From Flavobacterium sp. LC2016-23 (GTDB taxonomy: Bacteria > Bacteroidota > Bacteroidia > Flavobacteriales > Flavobacteriaceae): a DNA stretch of 64,000 bases. Location: contig NZ_WKKE01000013.1 of assembly GCF_009674775.1 (NCBI RefSeq), forward strand, positions 1 through 64,000. The letters run 5' to 3'. Of the stretch, positions 1 through 8,830 are shown piece after piece. The translations under genes and the position numbers were made by a program. Below the pieces are notes generated by a model that worked only from the letters and a program-made list of their open reading frames with translations, was not told the DNA's origin and made no database searches. Each line of letters begins with the position of its first letter. Positions within the stretch are counted from its first letter, which is position 1.

Positions 1-85
1 TCTAAGAATCTAAGAATCTAAGAATCTAAGAATCTAAGAATCTAAGAATCTAAGAATCTAAGAATCTAAGAATCTAAGAATCTAA
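1..85. repeat. Octanucleotide tandem repeat (TCTAAGAA)n
   Basis: Ten perfect copies of TCTAAGAA fill positions 1-80, followed by a partial copy (TCTAA). The array touches the left edge of the window, so its full length is unknown. It ends 3 bases before the stop codon of the leftward methyltransferase gene, so it lies in that gene's 3' flank. Being 8 bp, it would shift frame if inside a gene, but no gene is seen across it. Confidence 0.95.
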
Positions 86-87
86 AA

Positions 88-876
88 TCAAAACCCCCTC
101 TGGCGTTTCGCTTCAAAAATTAAAATGGCAGCTGCGACAGAGACATTCATACTGTCGATTTCGCCCTGCATCGGGATGATGATATTTTGTGTGGCAGCAT
201 CACGCCACTCCTGTGTAAGGCCTGTAGCTTCTGTACCGACTACTAAGGCTGTCGGGGTGGTAAAATCCTGTGTGTGATAGGAAGTGGAATCTTGTAAGGT
301 AGCGCAGTAAAAATCGATCTTTTTCTCTTTCAGAAAAGCAATAATTTCAGCCGTGGTTCCTGTAGCAATCTGATTGGTAAACAGACAGCCTACGCTGGAA
401 CGAACGATGTTCGGATTGTACAGATCACTTTTTGGGTTGGCGATCAGAACGGCATCTAAATTGGCAGCATCTGCAGTACGCAAAAGGGCACCGATATTTC
501 CCGGTTTCTCGGGTGCTTCTGCTACTAAAATTAATGGGTTGGCCGATAGTTTTAAATCGGATAACTTCAGTGATTTTGTTTTGGCGATAGCCAGAATACC
601 TTCGGTTGTATCACGGTAGGCCAGTTTCTGGTACACTTCCTTGTTGATTTCTATCAGCTGAACCGTTGTGCCAACTAATTTATGAATCTGATTTTCAGTC
701 ACTAATTCCGGTAAAAATAAAACCGTTTCTATTTCGTAGCCGCCTTTTATGGCTATTGAAATTTCACGTAAACCTTCAATTAAAAATGTTCCGGTTTGCT
801 TGCGGGCTTTTGCTTTTTCCTGCAGCAAAACAAGTGATTTTATAAACGGATTTTGGATTGAAGTAATTTGTTTCAT
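88..876 (-). CDS. TrmH/SpoU-family RNA 2'-O-methyltransferase
   Basis: This 262-residue protein has the layout of SpoU/TrmH-family SAM-dependent RNA ribose methyltransferases. A small N-terminal substrate-binding domain (about residues 1-95) precedes a SPOUT knot domain. The three family motifs are visible: EKPGNIGALLRTADA (motif 1), VVGTEATGLT (motif 2) and IPMQGEIDSMNVSVAAAIL (motif 3), which form the trefoil knot and cofactor site. The length fits the RlmB/TsnR-like subgroup. The target nucleotide (23S rRNA or tRNA) cannot be read from the sequence. It starts at ATG 876 and stands alone, with repeat-rich DNA on both sides. Confidence 0.9.
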   Translation of the reverse strand: MKQITSIQNPFIKSLVLLQEKAKARKQTGTFLIEGLREISIAIKGGYEIETVLFLPELVTENQIHKLVGTTVQLIEINKEVYQKLAYRDTTEGILAIAKTKSLKLSDLKLSANPLILVAEAPEKPGNIGALLRTADAANLDAVLIANPKSDLYNPNIVRSSVGCLFTNQIATGTTAEIIAFLKEKKIDFYCATLQDSTSYHTQDFTTPTALVVGTEATGLTQEWRDAATQNIIIPMQGEIDSMNVSVAAAILIFEAKRQRGF

Positions 877-1292
877 TTTTTTTTAAAGGTACTTAGGTTC
901 TTAGGGGCTAAGGTACTGAGTTTTTTTTAAAATAGGGGCAAAGGTTTAGAGTTGCAAAGGTTCAGAGGTTTTTTTAAAATAATGGCTAAGTTTCTGAGGG
1001 GGCTAAGGTGCTGAGATTTTTTTAAAATAGGGGCAAAGGTTCAGAGTTGCAGAGGTTCAGAGGTTTTCTTAAGATAGGGGCAAAGGTTCAGAGTTGCAAA
1101 GGTTCATAGGTTTCTTTTGCAGGGTTTTTAAAACCGTTAGGATTTAAAAAATAAAAAAAGTCGCCACGAATTTGCTTCGCCTTTTCGCTATCGCTCGGGT
1201 CACGAATTTTCACGAATTAAAAATTAGTGCAATTGCTTCGCCTGTTCGCTGTCGCTCGGGTTGCGGCAAAAAAATCAAGGCATCTAAACCGT
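877..1292. repeat. Repeat-filled intergenic region
   Basis: This 416-bp gap holds no convincing gene. From about 885 to 1115 it carries degenerate tandem units: about 40-bp blocks beginning GGGGCAAAGGTTCAGAG recur near 933, 1028 and 1076, alternating with GGCTAAGGT(A/G)CTGAG blocks. From 1162 to 1265 it carries a CACGAATT-type repeat interrupted by two copies of a 29-bp GC-richer segment (1172-1200 and 1233-1261, two mismatches). Related CACGAATT repeats occur at 38391-38502. Confidence 0.85.
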
Positions 1293-2378
1293 TTATTTCT
1301 CAAAAACTTCTTTAATCTCACTCGCAACAGGATGTGCTGCGGTAAAAGTATATCCCATGATTTTGGCGATGGTTTGCGCAAATTGTTTTTGATAGAGCTG
1401 CGTTTCTGTTTTGATTTCCCCTTTCGGAGAAATTTCAGGGCCGAGTGCGGCGAACCAAATTTCGGAGGCGCCGGCAATTTTGTCACCGTGGCTTGTCCAT
1501 TCTGATTTTGTTTTATCGCCACGACCGTGGTCTACTGTGATTAAGAGTGTCGTTTTGTTTTTGTACTGCGGATCATTTTGTACAAAATTCCAGATTTCTT
1601 TTATCCAGGTGTCTACCTGATGCGCGGCATCCAGATAAGATCTGTAATGTCCGGCATGTGCCCATTCGTCGGTTTCTCCGTAGGCAATATAAAGTACTTT
1701 TGGTTTGTTGGTTTTGAGTTCGTTTATGGCTTCATAATGGGTGAAAACATCCAGGCACTCATCTTCATGAAAGGGTTTGAAAGAATTGTCACGCATTTCA
1801 TTTAATACGTTCTGAACCGCTGTAGGTTTATTTCCTCCAACGGGATCAAAAGCTGAAATTACGGGGAAATTGCTTCTTTTTTCATTTAAAATGCGATCAA
1901 AAGCATCCCAGGCGCCAAAAGCGGCAGTTTTTCCTTTTAATTTGGATTGTTTATTTAAAAATTCCAATACATTCACATTTGGATTCGCCATATACGAATT
2001 GGAGTTGACCAAAAGATCTACATTTCCGGTCATAATTTCGCTGTATCCCGGATAACTGAACCAATACGGATTTGAAACATCAACTTTATTGCCTAAATCA
2101 CGATTGCCGTAAATCTGACCTTTGGAAGCGATTTCAGACCATAAAAAAGGCAGTAGTTTTTTGCGGTTTTCTTTAGAATCTGGACTGTAGTATTTTTTGT
2201 AAATGTAGGTACTGTCTCCCTGATTGAAGTTTTTATCATTGGCAATTGCAGCATCCATTCCTTTAAAAACTTCCTGCCATCTAAAACCGTCTGTGGTAAT
2301 GATAATAATGTTTTCTGTTTTTTGTGCGGTTGACAAAAAGCTGATTAAAATGAACGGAATAAGAAGTAATTTTTTCAT
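1293..2378 (-). CDS. Secreted alkaline phosphatase superfamily hydrolase
   Basis: A 361-residue exported protein with a signal peptide (about residues 1-18, ending STAQ). The mature part fits the alkaline phosphatase/phosphodiesterase superfamily of two-metal phosphoryl and sulfuryl hydrolases. TTDGFRWQEVF near the N-terminus supplies the first metal-binding Asp (in the Thr/Ser-nucleophile region). YGETDEWAHAGHY and TVDHGRGD, followed by SEWTSHG, supply the remaining Asp/His ligands. It probably acts in the periplasm on a phosphate mono- or diester; the substrate is not evident. It is a leftward single gene, and names such as phosphoglyceromutase would overstate the evidence. Confidence 0.8.
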   Translation of the reverse strand: MKKLLLIPFILISFLSTAQKTENIIIITTDGFRWQEVFKGMDAAIANDKNFNQGDSTYIYKKYYSPDSKENRKKLLPFLWSEIASKGQIYGNRDLGNKVDVSNPYWFSYPGYSEIMTGNVDLLVNSNSYMANPNVNVLEFLNKQSKLKGKTAAFGAWDAFDRILNEKRSNFPVISAFDPVGGNKPTAVQNVLNEMRDNSFKPFHEDECLDVFTHYEAINELKTNKPKVLYIAYGETDEWAHAGHYRSYLDAAHQVDTWIKEIWNFVQNDPQYKNKTTLLITVDHGRGDKTKSEWTSHGDKIAGASEIWFAALGPEISPKGEIKTETQLYQKQFAQTIAKIMGYTFTAAHPVASEIKEVFEK

Positions 2379-2515
2379 TTCTATTATTTTAGATGGAGTT
2401 TGAAATTAGGAATAGGAAACGATAAATATGTCAAAACTAACTAATATTATTCGAAACAATAAAGTCATTTTTAATTCATGTTTTAAAAATAACCCTAAAT
2501 TAACAAAAGGAATAC

Positions 2516-3847
2516 CTATAAAATTCCGCGTGACTTAATCTCCAGATATTTATTAATCGCATCCAAAGTAAGGTTTTCCGGTTGTGTAAGGATGGAGTGA
2601 ATGCCATATTTTTTGAGTTCATTGGCAATTAAACGCTTTTCGAACATGAATTTTTCGGCAATGACCTTATCGTATACTTCCTGAATTGTTTCGGTTTTTT
2701 TGTTGATGATTTGGTTGAGTTCGGTATTGCTGAAGAAAATAACGACCAGGAGATGGTTTTTTGCAATTCCTTTCAAATAAGGCAACTGACGGTTGAGGCC
2801 ATCCATCGTTTCGAAATTGGTATACAAAATAATCAGACTTCTCTGGTTGATATTCTTTTTGATGTCTACATACAACCTGCTGTAATCACTTTCGAAAAAA
2901 TCAGTTTTGATATTGTATAGTGTTTCCAGGATTTTCTGCATTTGCGAACCTCTTTTTTCGGCAAAAACCCTGTTTTCAACCTTTTTAGAAAAGGCAAAAA
3001 TCCCTGCTTTGTCCTGCTTTTTCAGGATCACATTGGATAAAACCAAAGTTGAATTGATGGCATAATCCAGCAGACTTAAGCCGTTAAAAGGCATTTGCAT
3101 GCTGCGTCCCTTATCAATAGCCAGGTAAACGGATTGCGATTTTTCGTCCTGAAACTGGTTGACCATTAATGCATTTTTTTTGGCTGTGGCTTTCCAGTTT
3201 AAGGTTCTGAGGTCATCGCCCGGAACATATTCCTTAATTTGCTCAAATTCCATCGTATGTCCGATGCGGCGGATTTTTTTAATTCCGTATTGAAAGAGGT
3301 TATTCGAAAAGGCAAACAAATCGTATTTTTTCAATTGAATATAAGACGGATAGGTAGGAACCATCTGGTCTTTGTCGAAAGTAAATCGTCTTGAAATTAA
3401 TTTTAACGGGGAAGAAACATAAATATTCAGGTTTCCGAAAAAATACTCACCACGTTCTGTCGGACGCAGTTCGTACTGGATGTCTTCGTGGGCAGAAGCT
3501 TTTATGTTTTTCAGAATTTTGAAATCCCTTACCTGAAACTGGAAAGGAATTTCATCAATTATCTTCACGGAAATTGAAAAAGTATACTGATTTTTTATCG
3601 CAATTTTGATCGGGTTTAAGTCCCCATTCGAAAGCTTTTCAGGAGTACTTCTCGTTGCTTCAATACCCGTTTTGGCTGCATATAAAAGCAAAATATCGAG
3701 CAGCAGAAACGTACTTAAAACCAAAACAACAAACCAGACGCCATCATATAAACGTGGAAAAATAAAAGCACAAACAAACATCCCTATAATGCCTAAAAGC
3801 ACATAGAAGAAGAAGTTATTGAGATATAGGCTTTTTATGAATTTCAT
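2516..3847 (-). CDS. DUF58 domain protein
   Basis: A 443-residue protein with two N-terminal membrane segments (about residues 10-55). A predicted beta-rich region follows, then the DUF58 core around GDDLRTLNWKATAKKNAL and a vWA-like segment beginning VYLAIDKGRSMQMPF. DUF58 proteins are regularly encoded beside MoxR AAA+ ATPases and are thought to act with them in envelope-related assembly or stress functions; the biochemical activity is unproven. It is the last gene of the leftward cluster (SpoIIM, DUF4129, DUF4350, MoxR, DUF58), 111 bp after moxR, with a CAGT-rich repeat in between. Confidence 0.88.
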   Translation of the reverse strand: MKFIKSLYLNNFFFYVLLGIIGMFVCAFIFPRLYDGVWFVVLVLSTFLLLDILLLYAAKTGIEATRSTPEKLSNGDLNPIKIAIKNQYTFSISVKIIDEIPFQFQVRDFKILKNIKASAHEDIQYELRPTERGEYFFGNLNIYVSSPLKLISRRFTFDKDQMVPTYPSYIQLKKYDLFAFSNNLFQYGIKKIRRIGHTMEFEQIKEYVPGDDLRTLNWKATAKKNALMVNQFQDEKSQSVYLAIDKGRSMQMPFNGLSLLDYAINSTLVLSNVILKKQDKAGIFAFSKKVENRVFAEKRGSQMQKILETLYNIKTDFFESDYSRLYVDIKKNINQRSLIILYTNFETMDGLNRQLPYLKGIAKNHLLVVIFFSNTELNQIINKKTETIQEVYDKVIAEKFMFEKRLIANELKKYGIHSILTQPENLTLDAINKYLEIKSRGIL

Positions 3848-3958
3848 TTTTTTATTTTATGTTTTCAGTCCGGTTTTCAGTCGCAGTTTTCAGTCTCAGT
3901 CTCAGTTTTAGTTTTCAGTCTGCCAACTGCGACTGCGACTACAAGCTGCGACTCTTTT
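3848..3958. repeat. CAGT/CTGCGACT-rich intergenic repeat
   Basis: The spacer between the MoxR and DUF58 genes contains reiterated TTTTCAGTC and TCTCAGTC units followed by CTGCGACTGCGACT. CAGTCGCAG at 3878-3886 can pair with CTGCGACTG at 3927-3935, giving a possible hairpin on the transcript between two cluster genes. No gene is seen here. Confidence 0.6.
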
Positions 3959-4972
3959 CTACCTCGGAATTTCAACTGTTTCGATGATCTGCTTAATGAT
4001 CTCAGCACTTGTAATACCTTCCATTTCGCGTTCCGGTGTCACGATAACACGGTGTTGTAAAACAGGAACCGCTGCTTCTTTGATATCTTCCGGTGTTACA
4101 AAATCACGGCCACGAATGGCTGCAAAACCTTTGGATGCATTCAGTATGGCTATTGAGGCACGAGGAGAAGCTCCTAAGTATAAGAAAGCATTTTCACGGG
4201 TATTTACGACGATTCTGGCAATGTATTCCAGCAGGTTCTGTTCTACCCTGATTTGTTTGATCAGTGCCTGATAGGCTTTGATTTCTTCCGCAGAAAGAAT
4301 CGTTTTTATAGCTTCTAACTTACCGTGATCCTGTAATAGATGTTCTCTTTGAATGATCAGGATTTCTTCATCCAGTTTCGGATAATCAATGGTGATTTTG
4401 AATAAAAAACGGTCTAATTGCGCTTCCGGCAAACGGTAGGTTCCTTCCTGCTCAATTGGGTTTTGTGTGGCAATAACAAGAAAAGGAGTTTCAAGAATAT
4501 ACACCGATCCGTCAATGGTAATCTGGCGTTCTTCCATAACTTCAAAAAGGGCGGCCTGTGTTTTGGCAGGAGCACGGTTGATCTCATCAATCAAAATCAG
4601 ATTCGAGAAAATCGGCCCTTTTTTAAATTCAAATTCAGAATTTTTTAAATTAAAAATAGACGTTCCCAAAATATCAGAAGGCATTAAATCCGGTGTAAAC
4701 TGAATTCGGCTAAAGCCAATATTTAAAGTTTTGGACAATAATTTAGCAGTAATCGTTTTGGCTACTCCCGGTACACCTTCGAGTAAAACATGCCCGTTGG
4801 ATAAAATAGCAACCAAAAGCTGATCGATCATTTTATGCTGGCCGACAATTACCGTTTCAAGCTCTTTTTTGATTGTATTAACGTGCTCTAAAAGTGGCGC
4901 TAAATTCAATCGGGTTTCAAAATTTACGTTTTCGTTGGTAACTTCTGTTTCTGGTGTATTAAAATCGTCCAT
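3959..4972 (-). CDS. MoxR-family AAA+ ATPase
   Basis: A 337-residue MoxR-type AAA+ ATPase. Walker A (GVPGVAKT), Walker B (LILIDEINRAP), the PIEQEGTYRLPEAQLDRF sensor region and a C-terminal lid domain are all visible. MoxR ATPases are chaperone-like proteins often paired with vWA or DUF58 partners, which is exactly the arrangement here. The start is ATG 4972. It lies 42 bp downstream of the DUF4350 gene and is probably co-transcribed with it. Confidence 0.92.
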   Translation of the reverse strand: MDDFNTPETEVTNENVNFETRLNLAPLLEHVNTIKKELETVIVGQHKMIDQLLVAILSNGHVLLEGVPGVAKTITAKLLSKTLNIGFSRIQFTPDLMPSDILGTSIFNLKNSEFEFKKGPIFSNLILIDEINRAPAKTQAALFEVMEERQITIDGSVYILETPFLVIATQNPIEQEGTYRLPEAQLDRFLFKITIDYPKLDEEILIIQREHLLQDHGKLEAIKTILSAEEIKAYQALIKQIRVEQNLLEYIARIVVNTRENAFLYLGASPRASIAILNASKGFAAIRGRDFVTPEDIKEAAVPVLQHRVIVTPEREMEGITSAEIIKQIIETVEIPR

Positions 4973-5014
4973 GTTTTGGTATGTTTTCTTTTGAATGAAT
5001 TTCTGTTAAAAATA

Positions 5015-6223
5015 TTAATTTAAAATCTTCTCGATCGCATTATTAATCCGGATTAAATCTTCTTCGAGGCTTCCGTGGTAACTTTTCCGGTGTTCGTTGA
5101 TCAAAAATACAAGTTCCCGGATATCATTTTGGTCTTTCCCTGATTTATAATGCAGTTTTGTAATAAAAGTATCATCGAGTTTTGTGGTATCAAGTAGATA
5201 TTCATTTCGCATTCTTTCCAGGAAATAAATAATTTTTTTATCGATAATATTATCATGATCTCCTTCCTGATAATACAAATTGCCGATTGTTTTGGTAAAA
5301 TCTACTGTCAGGTTAGGCAAAGGTTTTAGTATCGGAACAATTCTTTGTTTTCGTTTGGCATTAAAAAGAATAAAAATAAGCATTCCGATTAAAAATAAAT
5401 ACCACGCCCATTTTAGTGCAGGCTGACTTAAAATGTATCGCAAAGGAGAATCCGAAATCGATTCGCTGTTCTGTCCTTTGGTGTACCAGTAAATATTCCC
5501 TTTTGGAACATAGGAAAGTACATTCTGGGCATATTGAAAATGATCTGCTTTTAGTAAATGATAATTTGTAAAAGCTACAGGCTGCATGTGCAGGTAAAAG
5601 TAACCATTTACATAAGGGACTTTTATAAAATTAACGTGCTTTTGTTTCTCATCGCCCTGATAGCCCAAAACGGTGGTCGTTGCGGTATCAATTTTGGCAA
5701 AGTAATCATCTGCGCCGATATCTTTAATACGATATTTTTTAGGGCTAAGTTTTTGATTGGCCAACCACAATTTTACATTAGGATCCGGGCCCTGAAATTG
5801 GGAGTTTAATTCGATTTTCAGACTGTCTAATAAAGACTGCGGAAATGTTTGCATGCTCAGGAAGGCATTATTGCCATGAGACACAAAATAGAAAAGTTCT
5901 GTTACCGACTGATTGTCAATTTCTCCCGTCGCTGCTATGTTTAGGAAAGTTCCTTTTATTTTGTATTTCCCTTCAATGGTATCCGGTACATATTTGGAAT
6001 CTAAAAATTCATAAGGTGTTATGGTGGAAACCCTTTCAATCTTTTGATTTTTTAAAATGCCGTTGATTTCCTTATCAAAAATATACAATCCGTAAGGGAT
6101 TTTATCATTTACAGAATAGGTTGGACGCCAATCGATAGGTTTTTGCTGGTTCGAACTGGCAATGATAATGATGGCAAAAACAAAAACCAGTATAGCGATG
6201 TAAATTTTGATAGACTTATTCAT
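5015..6223 (-). CDS. DUF4350 membrane protein
   Basis: A 402-residue protein with an N-terminal membrane anchor (about residues 6-24). A soluble region of about 240 residues resembles DUF4350 proteins, followed by a second membrane segment (WAWYLFLIGMLIFILF) and a charged cytoplasmic tail. I place the start at ATG 6223 (MNKSIK) rather than a TTG two codons upstream. This gives an 8-bp ATGAATAA overlap with the stop of the preceding DUF4129-like gene, consistent with translational coupling. The function is unknown; the context implies a membrane partner of the MoxR/DUF58 machinery. Confidence 0.82.
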   Translation of the reverse strand: MNKSIKIYIAILVFVFAIIIIASSNQQKPIDWRPTYSVNDKIPYGLYIFDKEINGILKNQKIERVSTITPYEFLDSKYVPDTIEGKYKIKGTFLNIAATGEIDNQSVTELFYFVSHGNNAFLSMQTFPQSLLDSLKIELNSQFQGPDPNVKLWLANQKLSPKKYRIKDIGADDYFAKIDTATTTVLGYQGDEKQKHVNFIKVPYVNGYFYLHMQPVAFTNYHLLKADHFQYAQNVLSYVPKGNIYWYTKGQNSESISDSPLRYILSQPALKWAWYLFLIGMLIFILFNAKRKQRIVPILKPLPNLTVDFTKTIGNLYYQEGDHDNIIDKKIIYFLERMRNEYLLDTTKLDDTFITKLHYKSGKDQNDIRELVFLINEHRKSYHGSLEEDLIRINNAIEKILN

Positions 6224-6992
6224 TGCCAAAGGTTTTTATGGAATTCTTAAAACGGTTTTCGGCTTTTTTGAAAGTAGGTTCATCAATTTCAAATTCACCA
6301 TACCAAATGTAATTGTACAGATAGGACAAATACGTAAACTCTTCTTTATAAACAGGACTTTGGAGCTCGTACAAATAATCGGAATTGGTTTTTTCGATAT
6401 CCCATTCAATATAATGATTCTGCGCCATCACTTTCAGCAGCCAAAGATAATAGTAGCGGATGGCAATTCTTTTTTCACCTTTTTCGATACTTTCCTGAAT
6501 CAGTTTTTTAAAATCCAGGAGATGAATATTTTTCTCCAGTTCCGAGTAGTAAATGGTTTTTTTGCCGGAATCTTTTCCGAAAATCCATCTTCCTTCTTTT
6601 CCAATTAAAGCCTTTACGATCAGATAAATCACAAAAACAATAATCAGAACGGCCAGTACTTTTATCAGAATTGCTACAAAATTGAGTGCCGCTGCAGGAT
6701 TGTTAAAAGTGAATAATCTTCTTAAAATTCCTGCCAGCCATTCTTTAAAATGATCCCAGCCATTCTTTTCAGGCGCTTTGTATTCATACACAAAATCGGA
6801 ATTGGTATATTTTTTTTTGAAATTTTTAGAAAAGGTTTTTCCTTCAACCGTGGTCGTATCGATTTTAATATCTTTCTCCGTATACTTTACGGATGAAATT
6901 TTAGGAGGATCAATTTCAACTGCCGAAGAATCCTGGGCATTTGAAATGCCAAAGGACAAAAGAAAAAATAAAACAAAGAAAATTTTATTCAT
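6216..6992 (-). CDS. DUF4129-like membrane protein
   Basis: A 258-residue protein with a cleavable signal peptide (about residues 1-19, ending SNAQ), a periplasmic stretch, one central membrane segment (about 100-125, rich in V/I/L) and a cytoplasmic C-terminal region. In that region IRYYYLWLLKVMAQ and WDIEKTNSDYLYEL resemble DUF4129. This topology is typical of the small membrane component in DUF58/MoxR clusters. It lies 12 bp after the SpoIIM gene and overlaps DUF4350 by 8 bp, so the five leftward genes look like one operon. Confidence 0.78.
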   Translation of the reverse strand: MNKIFFVLFFLLSFGISNAQDSSAVEIDPPKISSVKYTEKDIKIDTTTVEGKTFSKNFKKKYTNSDFVYEYKAPEKNGWDHFKEWLAGILRRLFTFNNPAAALNFVAILIKVLAVLIIVFVIYLIVKALIGKEGRWIFGKDSGKKTIYYSELEKNIHLLDFKKLIQESIEKGEKRIAIRYYYLWLLKVMAQNHYIEWDIEKTNSDYLYELQSPVYKEEFTYLSYLYNYIWYGEFEIDEPTFKKAENRFKNSIKTFGNE

Positions 6993-7004
6993 TATCGGTT
7001 CTGA

Positions 7005-7985
7005 TTAGGTCAATTTGGCTGATAGTGGTTGTGTCTTTTTGTAAACGATATAGGGGTAAACCAGATAATAATATGAAATTACGCTCAGCGTAAAAAGTAT
7101 AATAAAACTGCTTAGCCAGTTCGGCATATCAATCGAATAGCGGGTGATAAAACCTTCCAGAAATCCGGCGCTTATGGTAAAAGGAAAGGTGCTCAGGAAG
7201 ATTTTGAAACTGTTTTTAAAACCGATTTTAAAAGAATTTACTCTCGAGAAAGTTTTAGGAAACAGAATAGAAGCTCCTAAAATAAATCCGGCAGAAGTTT
7301 CAATTACAATGGCAAAAATTTCCATAGAACCGTGAATCCAGATGCCGCGCACGCTTTTCCAGAAAACACCCTGTTCATAAAAAAAGTACTGAAAAGACCC
7401 GAGCATAATGCAGTTTTGGAGGGAAATATAAAAAGTTCCAATTCCTCCAAAAATTCCGTAAATATAACATCTTGCACCTACATATAGGTTATTCATGGTA
7501 ATACCGATAAAACTTCCCCAGTTGCTTCCGGTTCCGTAAACGGCCATTGGATCTCCTTTTTTGATGTTTTCCAGGGTCATGTTTACATAACCGTCACCTA
7601 AGATCAAACGCACAAAATTCTGATCGTATCGTGCTGAAATCAACCCTATTGCAACGGTAATAAAAAAGAGCACGAATGAATACATCAGATACCTTCTGTA
7701 TTCGTAAACAAGCAGCGGAACTTCAGTTTTGAAAAATTCCATAAACCGGTTCTTTTCAGCGCGTTTGGTTTTGTAAATCTTCTGATAAATCTGTGAAGCC
7801 AGGTGATTCAGGTAAACTACCGTTTTGCTTTTTGGATAATAAGTTTGGGCGTAAGATAAATCATTCATCATTTGAATGTATAAATTAGCTAACTCATCAG
7901 GATTTTTTTTAGCTTTACCGAAAATTGCCAGCTCAAACTCCAGCCATTTTTCTTTATTTTGTTTTATGAAGGCGATTTCTCTCAT
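7005..7985 (-). CDS. SpoIIM-family (stage II sporulation protein M-like) membrane protein
   Basis: A 326-residue multi-pass membrane protein of the SpoIIM/DUF95 family. An N-terminal soluble helical region (about 1-100) precedes five or so hydrophobic segments. The conserved NNLYVGARCYIYGIFGGIGT and WIHGSMEIFAIVIE stretches, with the His-Gly and Glu in the membrane, are characteristic of the family. This is not a sporulating lineage; in Bacteroidota this family belongs to the DUF58/MoxR cluster. It is the first gene of the leftward operon, and only 20 bp separate it from the divergent RDD gene, so promoters must overlap coding DNA. Confidence 0.85.
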   Translation of the reverse strand: MREIAFIKQNKEKWLEFELAIFGKAKKNPDELANLYIQMMNDLSYAQTYYPKSKTVVYLNHLASQIYQKIYKTKRAEKNRFMEFFKTEVPLLVYEYRRYLMYSFVLFFITVAIGLISARYDQNFVRLILGDGYVNMTLENIKKGDPMAVYGTGSNWGSFIGITMNNLYVGARCYIYGIFGGIGTFYISLQNCIMLGSFQYFFYEQGVFWKSVRGIWIHGSMEIFAIVIETSAGFILGASILFPKTFSRVNSFKIGFKNSFKIFLSTFPFTISAGFLEGFITRYSIDMPNWLSSFIILFTLSVISYYYLVYPYIVYKKTQPLSAKLT

Positions 7986-8005
7986 TAAGGGCTAAAATAT
8001 AAAAT

Positions 8006-8749
8006 ATGTCAGAATTATCAATTAATACGACGCAAAATGTCAAAATAAATTTTAAGTCAGCTTCTGTCGGCGAGCGGATAGGCTCTTATTTTGTCGATTT
8101 GGCCATTAAAATAGCCTATGGGATAGTGATTTGGCTTATCTTTTTTTATTGGCTGCAATTGGGAAAATTATTAGATACCTTAGATAGCTGGTCCAGAATG
8201 TCAATTCTTTTGTTCCTATATTTTCCGATTATCATTTATTCGATCACTCTGGAAAGCATTTTTGAGGGACAGACCATTGGCAAAAAACTAATAAAAATAA
8301 AAGTAGTTAAAATTGATGGGTATCAGGCAGGTTTTGGAGACTATCTGATGCGCTGGTTTTTCAGGCTGGTTGATATCTCCATTTTTAGCGGAATTATTGC
8401 GATGGTAACGGTTGTTTCCAGTAAAAAAGGACAGCGTCTGGGCGATATGGTCGCAGGTACGGCCGTCATTACTTTAAAAAATAAAATCAACATCAGCCAC
8501 ACTATTCTGGAAGAAATAGGAGATGCCTATGTGCCAACTTATCCTCTGGTGATAAAATTGTCTGATAATGATATGCGGATTATTAAAGAGACCTTTCAGA
8601 AAGCCGATAGCAGAAATGATTACGAAACGATTCATAAACTGGTTTCTAAAATAGAAAGCGTATCCGGCATCAAAAACCAGTCAGGAAACGAACGTGATTT
8701 CCTTCGGGTAATTTTAAAAGATTATAATTTTTACACACAGAATATGTAG
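8006..8749 (+). CDS. RDD family membrane protein
   Basis: A 247-residue protein carrying an RDD domain in its first 150 residues. ERIGSYFVDLAIKIAYG supplies the Arg and Asp that name the family. Further transmembrane helices and the GQTIGKKLIKIKVVK and RLGDMVAGTAV signatures follow. The C-terminal 90 residues are soluble. RDD proteins are proposed transporters or membrane scaffolds; some have been linked to Na+/H+ exchange, but function here is uncertain. It diverges from the SpoIIM gene, and the pairing recurs in Bacteroidota DUF58/MoxR clusters. Confidence 0.88.
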   Translation: MSELSINTTQNVKINFKSASVGERIGSYFVDLAIKIAYGIVIWLIFFYWLQLGKLLDTLDSWSRMSILLFLYFPIIIYSITLESIFEGQTIGKKLIKIKVVKIDGYQAGFGDYLMRWFFRLVDISIFSGIIAMVTVVSSKKGQRLGDMVAGTAVITLKNKINISHTILEEIGDAYVPTYPLVIKLSDNDMRIIKETFQKADSRNDYETIHKLVSKIESVSGIKNQSGNERDFLRVILKDYNFYTQNM

Positions 8750-8830
8750 AATATTATTTTAAATAATTAATTTTATAAAAGGCGTAACCGAAAAGCCATA
8801 AGAGTAGGGGTAACTTAAATAATAAAGATT

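Noticed and set aside
1..85. Possible CRISPR-like array
   Set aside because: The unit is 8 bp with no spacers and no cas genes; it is a simple tandem repeat.
374..619. Plus-strand open frame of 81 residues
   Set aside because: It lies entirely antisense to the SpoU methyltransferase, whose motifs are conserved; no independent support.
1217..1505. Overlapping open frames at the phosphatase 3' end
   Set aside because: They are formed partly by the 29-bp repeats and partly antisense or out of frame to the phosphatase; no protein-like features.
6224..6229. TTG start for the DUF4350 protein
   Set aside because: ATG 6223 two codons later gives a typical ATGAATAA overlap with the preceding gene.
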